The notes below the pieces were generated by a model. That model was not told the DNA's origin and did not search any database. It was given only the letters and a program-made list of their open reading frames with translations. Positions 1-11,800 of a DNA stretch of 64,000 bases are shown here, piece by piece (positions within the stretch are counted from its first letter, which is position 1; every line of letters begins with the position of its first letter). Source of the stretch: Echinarachnius parma (Eukaryota > Echinodermata > Echinoidea > Clypeasteroida > Echinarachniidae); the NCBI GenBank assembly GCA_037951105.1, contig JBAMJV010007513.1, forward strand, positions 1 to 64,000, given 5' to 3'. Position numbers and translations under genes: made by a program.

Positions 1-215
1 CATTTCCTTAGTAGCAATATTTATTATAGATGGTAATATATCATTTTTTGTAACAAAAACTTATGGAAACAGACAAAATTGATCTTGATCTTGAACCGCA
101 TTGACGTACGTGGGAATCCCCACAATTAGTGACGTCATAACATGTTATGTTTGCTTGATTTTGAGCTATAGTAGGCGTGGTAAGGGGTCCGTGACTGTAT
201 TTTGGGGTACGATTG
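1..215 (+). promoter_or_regulatory. Relict RLR promoter block (kappaB-like site plus CRE)
   Basis: About 190 bases closely resemble the promoter of gene B (26510-26700). GGGAATCCCC is at 112-121 and TGACGTCA at 130-137, an 8-base gap identical to genes B and D. No Death-domain exon follows; the next recognisable RLR piece is the exon at 1896. It may be a leftover promoter of a deleted paralogue. Confidence 0.6.
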
Positions 216-231
216 TTTTACTTGGCACACA

Positions 232-495
232 TATTCCTTGGATCAAAAGAAAATATTCATCCAAAGAGACACTCTGTATCTATGCAAATTAGGCCTAATT
301 TCCATTATTTATGCAATTTTATTCATGAAAATGAGATATTCTATGAAAATGGTGTTTTTATATTCCTTGGATCAAAAGGAGAAAATTCATTCACAGAGAC
401 ATACTGCATACCATATGCAAATTAGGCCTAATTTCCATAATTTATGAACATTTATTCTTGGGAATGGGATATTCTATGGAAATGGTGTTTTTAAT
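232..495. repeat. Two-copy tandem repeat, about 130 bp unit
   Basis: Two adjacent copies share ATTCCTTGGATCAAAAG near the start and ATGCAAATTAGGCCTAATTT in the middle, ending in a GGTGTTTTTA segment. No coding potential. Confidence 0.75.
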
Positions 496-748
496 TGACT
501 TGAGAGAATAACTTTGAAGATAGATGGTCTAGGGTAAATCAAGGCCAGTGGATCAATCTAGCAGATTATTTTAACCTTTCATGGCCATCTAAATAGTCCC
601 TCAAATCCAAGATGGCCGTTGGCAGGAATGTTAAATTGTGTATATTTTGTCTTACTTTTGAACTAATCATGGTACAAACATGTGTGATGTGTCTATTTTA
701 ACAATTGTTTGGATGTCTGAATCAATTTTGGATCCATCCTTTGAACCA

Positions 749-1093
749 CACTCTAAAAAATAACTAGTCAAAATGACCAGAAACCTATTCAGTCGGGCAC
801 CTGCACTATTCTAGTCAAAATGATCCGGAAAATCTAGTCAAATACATTGATGTTTTAATTTAATATTGCCTTTTTATAGAGAAAAATAATCTAAAATATG
901 TTATTATACTCAATAGCGTTTTCACGTTATTGAGTATAATTTCAATATATTTTTCTGTATACAAAGGCAATATAAAATTAGAACATCAATGTATTTGACT
1001 AGATTTTCCGGATCATTTTGACTAGAAATAGTGCAGGCCAGTGCCCGGCTGAATAGGTTTCTGGTAATTTTGACTAGTTATTTTTTTAAAGTG
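749..1093. mobile_element. Foldback (MITE-like) inverted repeat
   Basis: The left arm (about 749-890) returns in reverse complement at about 945-1093; both ends carry the CTAGTTATTTTTT/CACT pattern and the arms share the segment around TCCGGATCATTTTGACTAG. The centre is AT-rich and itself palindromic. No transposase is present, so this fits a non-autonomous DNA transposon. Confidence 0.75.
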
Positions 1094-1295
1094 CAGTGGC
1101 GTAGCTACGGGGGGGGGGGGGAGGGCACGTGCCCCCCCCCCCCCCCCCAATAATTTGAAGAAAAAAACAATAGAAAACATAAGGGGACATTTTCTGGAAA
1201 AAAAACAAAGAAATACATAAGGTGTGCCCCCCAATAATTTTGCATGCCTCCCCCCCCCCCCCCCCCCCAATCAGTCCAACCACGCTACGCCACTG
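1094..1295. repeat. Poly-G/poly-C element with GTGGCGTAGCTAC ends
   Basis: Starts CAGTGGCGTAGCTACGGGGG and ends CACGCTACGCCACTG, enclosing homopolymer G and C runs. Related elements occur at 17190-17410, 27033-27700, 44836-44908, 46545-46800 and 62868-63205. Confidence 0.7.
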
Positions 1296-1829
1296 CTTTG
1301 AACAAACTAAGAAGAATCATCAAAAGAAGCACACTTTATCGATGTTAATTAGATCATGCACCTGCAATAACTGAAAGTCAATGGAAGCATGCATTCAGTC
1401 CACTAAGCTATTTTGCCAGTGGAATTTTTAAGTTTCAGGTAAGATTTACTGTGCACTTTCTTCATTCCTACATGCATGAATTACTAATAATCCTATTTAA
1501 CATTATTAAGCCAAAATGTATCATTACTCACTAATAAACTGACTTGAATCAATCATTAATTAAGGCAAAACGTCTCGTGTTTACGCCCTTAACGTTCGTT
1601 AATGTAATCAATCAACTTCTGAATACTGTTCTGTGATTGGCTGAAAGTGCCACGACTGGTCGTGAAAATTCGACATGTCGAATCCTCACGACTGGCTTTG
1701 CGACTCGGTCATAAGATCTGGCTAAAGCAGGTATGTGACGTCACACTCCCAGTCGTAGTCTTACCACCGCTGAATCGTGGCAAAATCGTACAGTGTGCGG
1801 CGGGCTTTAGACACAACAACGAGTGTGGA

Positions 1830-2115
1830 TTTTGACAGGCTGATTCAATAAAATTCATTGAATAGTTTTATTTTTGACCATTATTTAATCCACAGAAAGG
1901 AGGCGCATTCGTTGATATCATGAATAAAATCAGAGAGACTAATACAAAAACAATACAGGTGAAGTATACATTTTGCCTTTCAAAATGATATGTTTAGACA
2001 AATTTAACGTACATAATTTCATAGAACTACTACTTTTGAAATGAGCAACATTTGTTTTTTTGTTTGTATTTTGTGTGTTCAGAGAGATTTAAAAATCCAT
2101 ATAAGACCTACCCTT
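1830..2115 (+). pseudogene. Relict RLR helicase exon with intron flanks
   Basis: An exon-like segment at 1896-1958 (acceptor CAG before it, GTGAAG donor after it) encodes KGGAFVDIMNKIRETNTKTIQ minus one end residue. It is clearly paralogous to exon 6 of gene B (32324-32386) and gene C (47001-47063). Homology continues about 65 bases into the upstream intron and 150 bases into the downstream intron, then stops near the LINE. No other exon of the gene is visible nearby. Confidence 0.75.
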
Positions 2116-2202
2116 ACCAAACAAAACTGCTTATTAAGCAGTCGCTAAACCTTCAAAGATATCAGACTGCTTAACCCAATATTCTAGAAGCAGTCGTGGC
2201 CT

Positions 2203-4193
2203 TTGAATACCAAGGTGCAACATTTCCAGAACAAGATTCTTGACTCAGACCAGAAGCAACTCTTCCACATCATAGATCAACTAACATCACCAAGAGAGAG
2301 AATAGTCCTCCCGAACCATGAGAGCCCAACAGCGTTAGCAAACGAATTCGCAGATTTCTTCCAGGAGAAGATCCAGCTTCTCCGACATCAGCTAGACCTG
2401 GAAACAGAAGGCGCACTGACAGTAGACATTACTAGGCCTGCCTGTCCCAAGTTTGAAGAGTTAAACTCTGTTCAGGAGGGTGATATAGAGCGAATCATCA
2501 AGACTGCTTCAAAATCATCTTGTGAACTTGATGCTATCCCGACCTCGATCCTTAAGGAATGCCTTCCGAGCTACAAAGTACAATAACGTCTATTGTAAAC
2601 ATCAGCCTCCAGTCAGGTGTAGTTCCATCGACGATGAAGAAAGCTATCATGGCTCCCCGGCTGAAGTCCAATGATGCACCTTTACAATCACTTTCAAGCT
2701 ACCGCCCCATTTCGAACATCAGTTACGTGAGCAAGATTATGGAAAAGGCTGTTGTCATCCAGGTCCAAGAACACCTCCGTCACAATGACTTATACGCCAA
2801 GACACAGTCTGCATATCGACCACATCACAGTGTAGAGACAGCCCTGGTCAGAGTACAGCATGACATCCTCTCAGCACTCGATAAGAGGAAAGAGGCAGTT
2901 CTAGTACTCTTGGATTTTTCGGCAGCTTTCGACACCATAGACCATGAAATTCTGATTGAGCGACTTGCGGAGCGATTTGGATTTGCTGGAACAGCTCTCA
3001 ACTGGATACGCTCTTATCTACATGAACGCAGCCATACTGTCAAGATTGGAAACTCTTCTTCAAAGCCTGTCCTTGATGTCTGCGGCGTCCCACAAGGGTC
3101 TGTTATCGGACCACTTCTGTTCACACTGTACGTCACACCAATAGAAGACATTATCCGGGCGCATGGTCTTAATGCCATGCTGTACGCAGATGACTCCCAG
3201 ATCTACTCCATCTTTGACTCTACTGACTATGACAAAGCCATTGCTGATGTGAATGCCTGCCTGAAGGACATCAGGATATGGTCGACAAAAAACAAGCTCG
3301 CATTGAATGATGCCAAGACAGAAGTACTCCACCTCACTTCCAAGTTTGTGCAAAAACACATCTTAGACGCCAAAGTACAGATGGGGGTGACGAAATAAAC
3401 AGTTCTCCTGTGGTTCGTAATCTTGGTGCGAAATTGGACGAACACCTGACCATGTCGGCTCAGGTGGCAAAGACCTGTCAAGCAGCAATGGGAGCGATCC
3501 GCAAGATTGGCAAGATTCGCGACCACCTGGACCAAACTACTGCAGAGATGCTTATCCACGCATATGTCACATCCCGGCTAGATACATGCAATGCACTCTT
3601 GGGGGGGCTTCCAGACACTCAAATTAACAAACTCCAGCGCATACAGAATATAGCCGCAAGGATTGTCACCAGATCTCGCAAACAAGAGCACATCAAACCC
3701 ATCCTCTACCGTCTACACTGGCTTCCAATTCACCTCCGTATCCAGTTCAAGATCCTGCACCTAGTTTACAAATCCCTCAATAACACATCTCCTCACTACA
3801 TCTCAGATCTCATCAAGGAATACACCCCAACCCGTACACTTCGCTCAAATAACCAGAACCTTCTCCAGATATCTAGGACCAATACTAAATTCTATGGGGA
3901 ACGTGCCTTCGGCACCATAGCTGCACGTTTATGGAACTCTATTCCTCTTCACATACGCAATGCCACATCTGTCGACAGCTTCAAACGTACCCTCAAAACA
4001 TTAATGCTCTCCCCTTAAGTACCCAATATTGTTCCATATTATGTATATTTTGTAGCGTTTGTTATTTAATTGTTTATTTTTGTAGTTTAATTATTTATGT
4101 TTGAATTGTATAGAGTTAAATGTGCTGAATATTTCTTTGTACTAATTGTGAAGCGCTTAGAGATGAGCACATATTAAGCGCTATATAAGTGTT

Positions 4194-4231
<38 letters not shown>
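2203..4231 (+). mobile_element. CR1/L2-like non-LTR retrotransposon, 5'-truncated and frameshifted
   Basis: Three reading-frame pieces (2203-2586, 2559-3398, 3410-4018) make one decayed ORF2. The middle piece is a reverse transcriptase with YRPIS, LLDFSAAFDTIDH, GVPQGSVIGPLLF and the catalytic YADD. The last piece is the typical C-terminal tail (RLHWLPI, ARLWNSIP). The 3' end is an (ATT)n microsatellite at about 4196-4231, usual for this type. The endonuclease domain is missing, and frameshifts near 2570 and 3398 make it inactive. It is nested within a repeat whose AAGCAGTCG segments lie on both sides. Confidence 0.85.
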
Positions 4232-4234
<3 letters not shown>

Positions 4235-4384
4235 AGAAGTCCTGAATTGCGACTGCTTAAATAGAAAAAAGGCCTTCATGCTTAAGCAGTCGAAGAGTTG
4301 GTCTTAGTAGTCAAACGTTAGAAGGCCTAATTACACGAAGGCTTATGGCAATTTTAAATGGGGGAGGGGGGGGGGAACTACTGC

Positions 4385-4446
4385 CCATCATGCACCCACA
4401 ATAACTGAAAGTCAATGGAAGCATGCATGCAGTCTACTAAGCTATT
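4385..4446. repeat. Second copy of a 60-bp segment found at 1353-1413
   Basis: CAATAACTGAAAGTCAATGG and GAAGCATGCAT are shared with 1353-1413. The two copies bracket the relict exon and LINE. Confidence 0.7.
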
Positions 4447-4655
4447 GTACGGATTAATGTCTGTCAGGGCTTCGGTCATGTCGGTGAGGGACTCCTCTAC
4501 CTCCTCGAAAGACTATTACTTCCTGGGTGGCGATGTAGAGATCATCATCGTACAAGGAGCTCCTAGCGCTCAGATGGAATAGTAGGTCATTCGTACATAC
4601 GTTGAAGAGTAGCGGTTCAAGGACGCTTCGATCCTTGTGGGAGGCCATTCTTCTG
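4440..4655 (-). mobile_element. Decayed reverse transcriptase fragment
   Basis: The minus-strand frame reads SVLEPLLFNVCTNDLLF and LYDDDLYIATQE, a degraded version of the GSVLxPLLFNxYTND...YADDLxIATQ region of Jockey/RTE-like LINEs. The catalytic YADD is changed and only about 60 codons remain. Confidence 0.65.
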
Positions 4656-7190
4656 TCTTCCCCAACTGTTGCGGTTTCCGTTGAAGTCTACATAAATTAA
4701 TCTACTGTTGGACAGCACATTACTGCCCCCTACATAATATACTGCCACGTCGCTTGTATTTGATTTCGTCCCGTGGTTGGTCAATTTTTGTTGCAGAGTG
4801 AAATGGATTGTACTTCATTCAACCACGCCTTTAATACACCACACGGATTACAACGTGGGGTAAAGCCGACCCCCTAACTTCGACTGATCACAACTCGGAA
4901 ATAAAGAATACCACTGGTACTTGAAACCATTCTGATGTTGTGGCAATGAACTGTATTTGAGAATATTGCTAAACAATCATTATAACATTTTTAACTTACC
5001 CCCTAACTTCGACGGATCGCATTTCTATAATAATGAATACTTGAAACCATTTTAATTTAGTGACAATAAACTGTATTTGAGAATATTGCTAAAATTCCCT
5101 ATAAAATCTTAAACCAATTAAACGACATGGTCTGTTTTGCTCCATGAATGCAACTATAATGAAAAAAGATCCTTAAGTACGTTAATATTCCGGTATATAT
5201 AATATTATAAAATGGGTAGAAGAATCCCTGCATTCGGATTGGTCAATTAGTAAAAGTTTTTTACTGATACATGGCTCACTTTAGTTTGATTTTCATTTTT
5301 TTTTTCGCTTATTTTATAAAAACTAATGCTGCACAGGGGTATTTTGTGGATTAAAAAAAAAAAAAAAAAAATTATCGTTAAAAAAAATATTTCTGTTAAA
5401 ATTGATATAAATTTTTTTATTTCATAAATCTGATTTTTTTTTTCTTCATTTTTTTTTTTTAAATTAATATAAAAAAATGTTATAATAAAAATTTAAAAAA
5501 TAATTAAAATGTGAAATCAAATTTTTTCCCAGCCATGGGTCGGTACTTTTGCAGCCATGGGTCGGTACTTTTGAAGCCATGGGTCGGTACTTTTGAAGCC
5601 ATGGGTCGGTAAATTTACTGGGAAAAAGTCTGATTTTCACATTTTTTGCGCCCATTTTATAAAACAAATGCTGCACAGGCATATTTCGTGGATCGGTACG
5701 AATTGTATGCATTCTTTTAACTTTGAAAATGGTCTAAAACCCACTCGCTGCGCTCGTGGGTTTAAACCATACCAAAGTTAAACTCGTGCATCAAATTCGT
5801 ACCGATCCACTCATGCCTGTGCATCATTTGTATAATAATAACTAATAGTAATAACTTGCATTACATGATTACAGGGTTTCTAAGCGCAAGTATTATTACC
5901 CATGGTTACCAGGTACAGTTCAAACCCACACAGTGATATTGCGTACTTTCTCAACTCCCTGGGGAGCATACTAAGTCGAATACAATCATTATAATTCGAA
6001 AAGCTTTGCAAGACTATTCACGCACATCATTATGTATATCCTATTGTCTTTTTTACGTCTTACTCACCTATTCTAATAAGTAATATAACGAGACAAAGAT
6101 TTCAATGCAGGATTACGAAAATATTATCAGCTATTTCAGATTCTCTCTTGATCATTGTACTTTATTATATTGCAAAATTTCCAAAAATTATTGTATACAT
6201 ATTTGGAAAGGGGACGTATGTGATTTATATATACATTTTAGTGTAAGAATGACAGTGTATTAATCTCATATTGGAATACAATGTGTACATTTAATATTAT
6301 CATAGAAGAGGAATAGTACATGTATAATGTTTTTGCAATTACGAACAATATATTTTTGTATTCAAATCATATTAATCATTTCATATACATCCTTTGAAAA
6401 TGTCGCTTGACTTAAGGAACTAATAACTCGTCTATATATTCATGATACATTATATACAATTCTAAATATATTTAATATGCATGCATTTACAAAGATCAAT
6501 TTTAGTCCACCTTGTAAAAATATTTCGATATCAATGACATTGAAACCTGAGTATTTCATTATCAGGCACTCTCACACAGAAATTTCAAGATTACAACAAC
6601 AAAAAATCGTTTTAAAAAATATGTTTTTCCCGTTATGAGTGACGTATTAGTTATTTTATTATATTTTTCAACTTCAAATTTTAATTTCTTATTATTACTA
6701 ATCCTTTCTTGACTAAAAATCACTTTTTTTGGCAAGAAAAATTATAATTTCCTGCATAATTGATGTTATATATTGATAAATAACATTTGAACATTAGACG
6801 TTCTCACTTCTATTTTGCGTTTTTCATCGTTTTTATTTCGCCATTTATGTTGTTGGAAATGTGAAAATAAATAAATTAAATAAAACAAAATCACTTGTAC
6901 ATAAATTAAGAGATTTCTAGTACGACATCTCCGTACATATGTTTATTTGACTTCGTAGAATTACCTACCCAATCAACGCAAATTTGGTCTAAAAAGACGC
7001 GCTGGGTTGAAAAACAAATCTGATGACATGACGTAACCATAATATCATATATAATTGTGCGCTGCCGTTAATCACGCAAAAACGTTGAGGGGCGGTTCTG
7101 GCCCCGGCCCTTTTATGTTTAAAGGAGTCATTTTCAAATTTATTATAGCAACTATACATAAGGAAACGTTTTGGCATGAGAATAGTATAG
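4656..7190. other. Intergenic, AT-rich, no gene recognised
   Basis: No coding region supported. Contains a two-copy repeat at about 4870-5095 (ACCCCCTAACTTCGAC units), four copies of a 21-bp unit (GCCATGGGTCGGTACTTTTG) at about 5531-5610, a foldback at about 5676-5822 sharing GGATCGGTACGAATT, and poly-A/poly-T runs. Confidence 0.6.
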
Positions 7191-7690
7191 GTAAAATGTT
7201 GCAAGTACACAGGATATGATCTATGAAGCTACATGAACTGGTACGTCTTGTATGGGTATCATTAATTATTGTTCCACACATACTTTAAGGGAACCAACAC
7301 CCAAATATACAATTGAAGGTAAAATAGTAAAGATAAAATAGCAAAGTTAAAAGGTAAAATGTTGCAAGTACACAGGATGTGATCTATGAAGCTACATGAA
7401 CTGTTACGTCTTGTATGGGTATAATTAATTATTGTTCCACACATAATTTAAAGGGAACCAACACCCACATATACTATTGAAGGTAAAAATAGTAAAGATA
7501 AAATAGCAAAGTTAAAAGATAAAATGTTGCAAGTACACAGGATATGATCTATGAAGCTACATGAACTGGTACGTCTTGTCTCAGTTTAGCATGTATTTGT
7601 GGAATGTTTTATGCAAGGGTATCATTAATTTTTGTTCCTCATTTAAGTGAAAGGGAACCAACGCTCAAAAACAATATTCTTATAAATGAA
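7191..7690. repeat. Three-copy tandem repeat, about 165 bp unit
   Basis: Each unit contains AATGTTGCAAGTACACAGGA, ATGAAGCTACATGAACTG and a GGGAACCAAC segment. Short frames across it repeat between units and are not genes. Confidence 0.75.
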
Positions 7691-8139
7691 AGGTAATAAA
7701 TTTAATAGTCCATTCCACCAACAAGTTCAGAAAAATAGGTTTCCAGACAAATTATCGACATACAAAGGGTATGTGTTCATGGGTCTGCGGAAGATGACTA
7801 TCTATTGTCTAGGACGTACGCATCTTCCGTGTTTATATTGTCTCCAAACGTACGCGTGTATAGAATTGGCGCACTCGCAGACGTTTGGTGCATACGATCC
7901 CATATGAGGCCTAGCTGTTGGTTCTGTAAGTGTTGGTGATTAATTGTAATGTTTCTGAATTACACAACTCTTTGCAAGTGTTGGACATCTATTTAATATC
8001 AAACAACTGTACCAAAAACGGATGCTGGGTGTTTGTCTCTTGGTATAATGATGAAATTAGTTTCCTTTTTTCTCCAGTGTTGCAAGAATATAACAAGGAA
8101 TACATCATGCCAAGAGCACCTACTACATTCTAAAGACTC

Positions 8140-8272
8140 CTAATTGAAAGACATTTGACTGATTTCATCAGGATTGGAGCAGCACTTTCCTGCTGCAACT
8201 TTCCCCACTTTGCGTAAGACATCGATTTCGAGGAAAATCTTACTCGCAGATTCCGTGAGGAAAGCGCAAGTA
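8140..8272 (-). repeat. Tandem copy of the 3' end of the gene A last exon
   Basis: The segment duplicates about 130 bp of the final coding part of gene A (8273-8420), including GACATTTGACTGATTTCATC and the AAGTAAGAC boundary. It lies just beyond the gene A stop codon and probably forms 3' UTR. Confidence 0.75.
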
Positions 8273-8278
8273 AGACTC

Positions 8279-8833
8279 CTAATTGAAAGACATTTGACTG
8301 ATTTCATCAGGGTTAAAGCAGCACTTTCCTGCTTTCTCCTCACGTAGGCGGAAGGGCAACTTTCCCCACTTTGCGTAAGACCTCGATTTCGAGGAAAATC
8401 TTACTCGCAGATTCCGGGAGGAAAGCGCAAGTAAGACCCCGTGGCTGCAATTGAGGACGCTACCCCATTTCCTGACGCAGACGCTGCATTTGATTTCATC
8501 CCCAGATTTCTTGATGTCTTTCCATCCCCTTACTTCCTCGTCTTCCTTCACGACCTCCATTTCCTCATCGTCATCCTGTACCAGAATGTCTGGTTTTGGC
8601 GACCTGATCGTGATCCTGTTTAAGATCTCGCGATCGACGACAACATGGTGACCTCCTTCTGCAATCTTCCAAATATCCGCGGATCGGCAAACCGGGGTGT
8701 CACACTTCCAGCAGTAAAAGCTGTACGTGCCAGAAGTATCATATGGTTTGTCTGCGTTGATCTGGTTGCGTGTACCGGCCTGTTGATTTCGGTGTAGTTT
8801 TGACTCAGCGCGTGATTTCAACTCCGCTGAAAC
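8279..8833 (-). other. Gene A RIG-I-type C-terminal regulatory domain (last exon)
   Basis: Single exon of 185 codons including the stop, phase-0 acceptor at 8833/8834. Zinc-site cysteines are seen in CWKCDTPVC and [14 protein letters not shown], with EGGHHVVVD between them and [10 protein letters not shown] near the end, corresponding to the SKWKDF region of vertebrate RIG-I. An acidic loop ([14 protein letters not shown]) sits between the two zinc half-sites. The exon continues past this core into a short tail ([16 protein letters not shown]) whose DNA is repeated just downstream at about 8140-8272. Confidence 0.88.
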
Positions 8834-11800
8834 CTATCAATTAAGAAGAAATAAGCGCCATTATCGATGAGATGAATGTTCCAGAAGATGTAAGATAGAA
8901 CCTTGTCATTATAGTATAATGTACATGTATATAAGTTGATTATCATCTGGATTATACCAAAAATATGCTTGTACGAAAATATGATGCAAAATATTGCTAA
9001 AACCTTTTGATATGTACAGAATATTCATAAAGAAGATAAATAGCATTGACACATCAAGTCAAACTACATCACCATGAGTGGATAATAACAAAAATAACAC
9101 TAATATGGCTTTTGCATATATATTTGACATTCTTTGAGTGAAACTAAAGGGCTTTCTATTTTGATTGCTCACCAGTTGCTTCATCTCTTCAATTTCGAAC
9201 TTTCCGAGTTCCTCCGTGGCTTTTATCATCAATGCCTCTTGTTCTTTTCCCATACTGTCCTTCTGGTGGAGACCTCTGCATTCGTGTACCACCAACTCAA
9301 ACCTCCCTTCTGGTGCTCGCGTGCGACCTAGAAAATGATATTAACATTGTAATTAATGTATGAGCATAGGAATGCGTGCATAGGTCAATAGGTCAATTAA
9401 CCAGAAACCATTAGTCTGTACAAATATAACCAACTGTGACTGTTTTGATTGGCCACATCCTACCACCCGAACATGGGGCAGATTAGCACCACCCATGGTG
9501 TACATGTGCACAAACAGTCTATACAGCTACAATTCATTAGACGAAGAGTAAATTACCTTCAAGGGAGTTTTGTTATGCCTGCACTGGCTATTCAACCCTA
9601 TACAGGGTGACCCAGAAAGGATACAACACCTACGATCGTTAATTTCATCAACACTATCGACCAAATGTCTTCTTTTTTTTTTTGATTGGGTAGAACATTC
9701 TTTTTCCAACAAAATGATACCATGAGCATTGATTTTGGGTAAGGCGTTTGGATCCAAGGACCATTTTTCTGAGGCAATGTCGTTTCCTAAATTTGCTACT
9801 TTTTCATCTCCAGCGAACCTCGGAACACTGAGACATTCTCGCCCCACGGCCTGCCGTAGAATTAGCTGTACATAAGAATGGCTCACATTGTCTTCCTTAC
9901 AAAGGGAGAGCAGTCATGCGGTTCTTCTGTACAGCTGATTCTATGGCAGGCCGTGGGGCGAGAATGTCTCGGTGTTCCGAGGATCGCTGGAGACGAAAAA
10001 GTAGCAAATTTAGGAAACGACATTGCCTCAGAAATATGGCCCTAGGATCCAAACGCCTTACCCAAAATCAATGCTCATGGTATCATTTTGTTGGAAAAGG
10101 AATGTTCTAAATTGATTCTAAATTGATTCTAAAAATCAATGACATTTGGTTGATGGTGTTGATGAAATTAACGATCGTAGGTGTTGCATCCTTTCTGGGC
10201 CACCCTGTATAGCTACATGGATGTACGTAACCAAATTCACACCACACTTTGAACAAAATAAGAAATTGGTGCATATATTTAATATAGTAATAGCGTATAA
10301 CTAAACTTTTGTTTTTACATTATAAACAAATACAATTCATCAATACCTCGTGTTTGCATGCGTCCCACAGCATCACTGGTGTAGTTATACCGAGCGACAC
10401 AGTTGCATGCTGGGACATCGATCCCCTGTTGAAGCACAGAGGTTGCAATGAGCAAGTGATGATGTCCGTCCCTAAACCTGTCCAAAACTTGTGTCTGGTG
10501 TCGTTGGCTCATGCCTGTATTACCAAAAGGAGAGCAAAGAAAGTTGATTGAGGCGAAGTTTGAATCATGAACATCTGGATTAGGTGGCCGACCCGATCAA
10601 ACACTCATTAGCCATATTTATATTAAGTCTTGCGATGGCATCCTCCTTTCATAGATGGTATTGTTTTCCATCATTTGTAAAGGTACTGAACAGGATAAGA
10701 GTCCAGGGAAGTTATATAAAGTGATTCCTGATTCCTACCAGACGCTCAGGGTTGAGGTGATTCAGAGACTCGGTTTCCATGACCATGCCTCGGGGGCATG
10801 CGTGTAGCCAATAGTCTGTATGAATAATAAACCACTGCCAATATAAAATGATATGAGTTCGTCCAGATGCTTGCCTTAGAACTACAGGCTACGACAAGTG
10901 ATTATTACTTACCAGGATTCCTGCATCCTACCAGAAGCTCGGGGTTGAGGTGCTTCAGGGTCTCGGTTTCAAAGACCCACGCCTTGAGAGCATGTGTGGA
11001 TGCAATGGTCTGTGTGAACAGGATCCCCCTGAAGTTATTACGGACTCCTGTACTAGTGTGGCAAGCTTCCTCTAGAAGTTCCTGGAGCTTCAACAGTCCT
11101 GGGTTCTCGCTGCCCGGACGACGACTAAGCTCCCTGAGTTCTGGCTCCTTTTCTGCAAGATTTAGTCCATGCAAATACAGTCAAACCAGTGTATATATAG
11201 CGACCAACTTAAGGGAAACAATACGATTGGCCAATGCATACAGGTGTTCTGTTTCATTATTTTTATCTGCAGGGGATCACTTGTGTTGGCAACCAGATGC
11301 AGGTTTGCTGCTGTAGCGTACATGTGAACACTAAGACAGGTTTGACTGTCATTTGTGTAATTTGTATTTAATAATAAGAATTAGATTAACTCAATGAACA
11401 TTCAAGAAGAATGATATTCAATGTATGGTTGCATGGAGATACTTCTTCATTTCGGATAAAATTCTCTTCTTCTTCCTCCTTTCTATCATGCATACATTAT
11501 GATATTAATAATTTAATAAAACATCTTGAAATGATTTCAATTAAATCTCAAAAAGAAAATTACACATATGGCAGTCGGCAGAGTATCTTTAGAGGTCAAC
11601 AAAACGAGGATTCAACACGTTATGGTGGTTCTGCATGGGGATGTTTCATAAAGAGTTGCAATTAATCACAAGTCAGTAAACATGTGCACTTGAGCCAATC
11701 AGATTTGTGCATTTAGGCGCATTTTCTGACTTGCGATTAATCGCAGCGCTTTATGCAACACCCCCTGGTAAAATAGGGCCCAATTAGGGGTTACCGATGT

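Noticed and set aside
2203-4018. Active retrotransposon
   Set aside because: No endonuclease domain and at least two frameshifts.
9527-9886. 119-codon minus-strand frame with a protein-like composition
   Set aside because: Lies inside the arm of a foldback transposon; the other arm repeats it with frameshifts.
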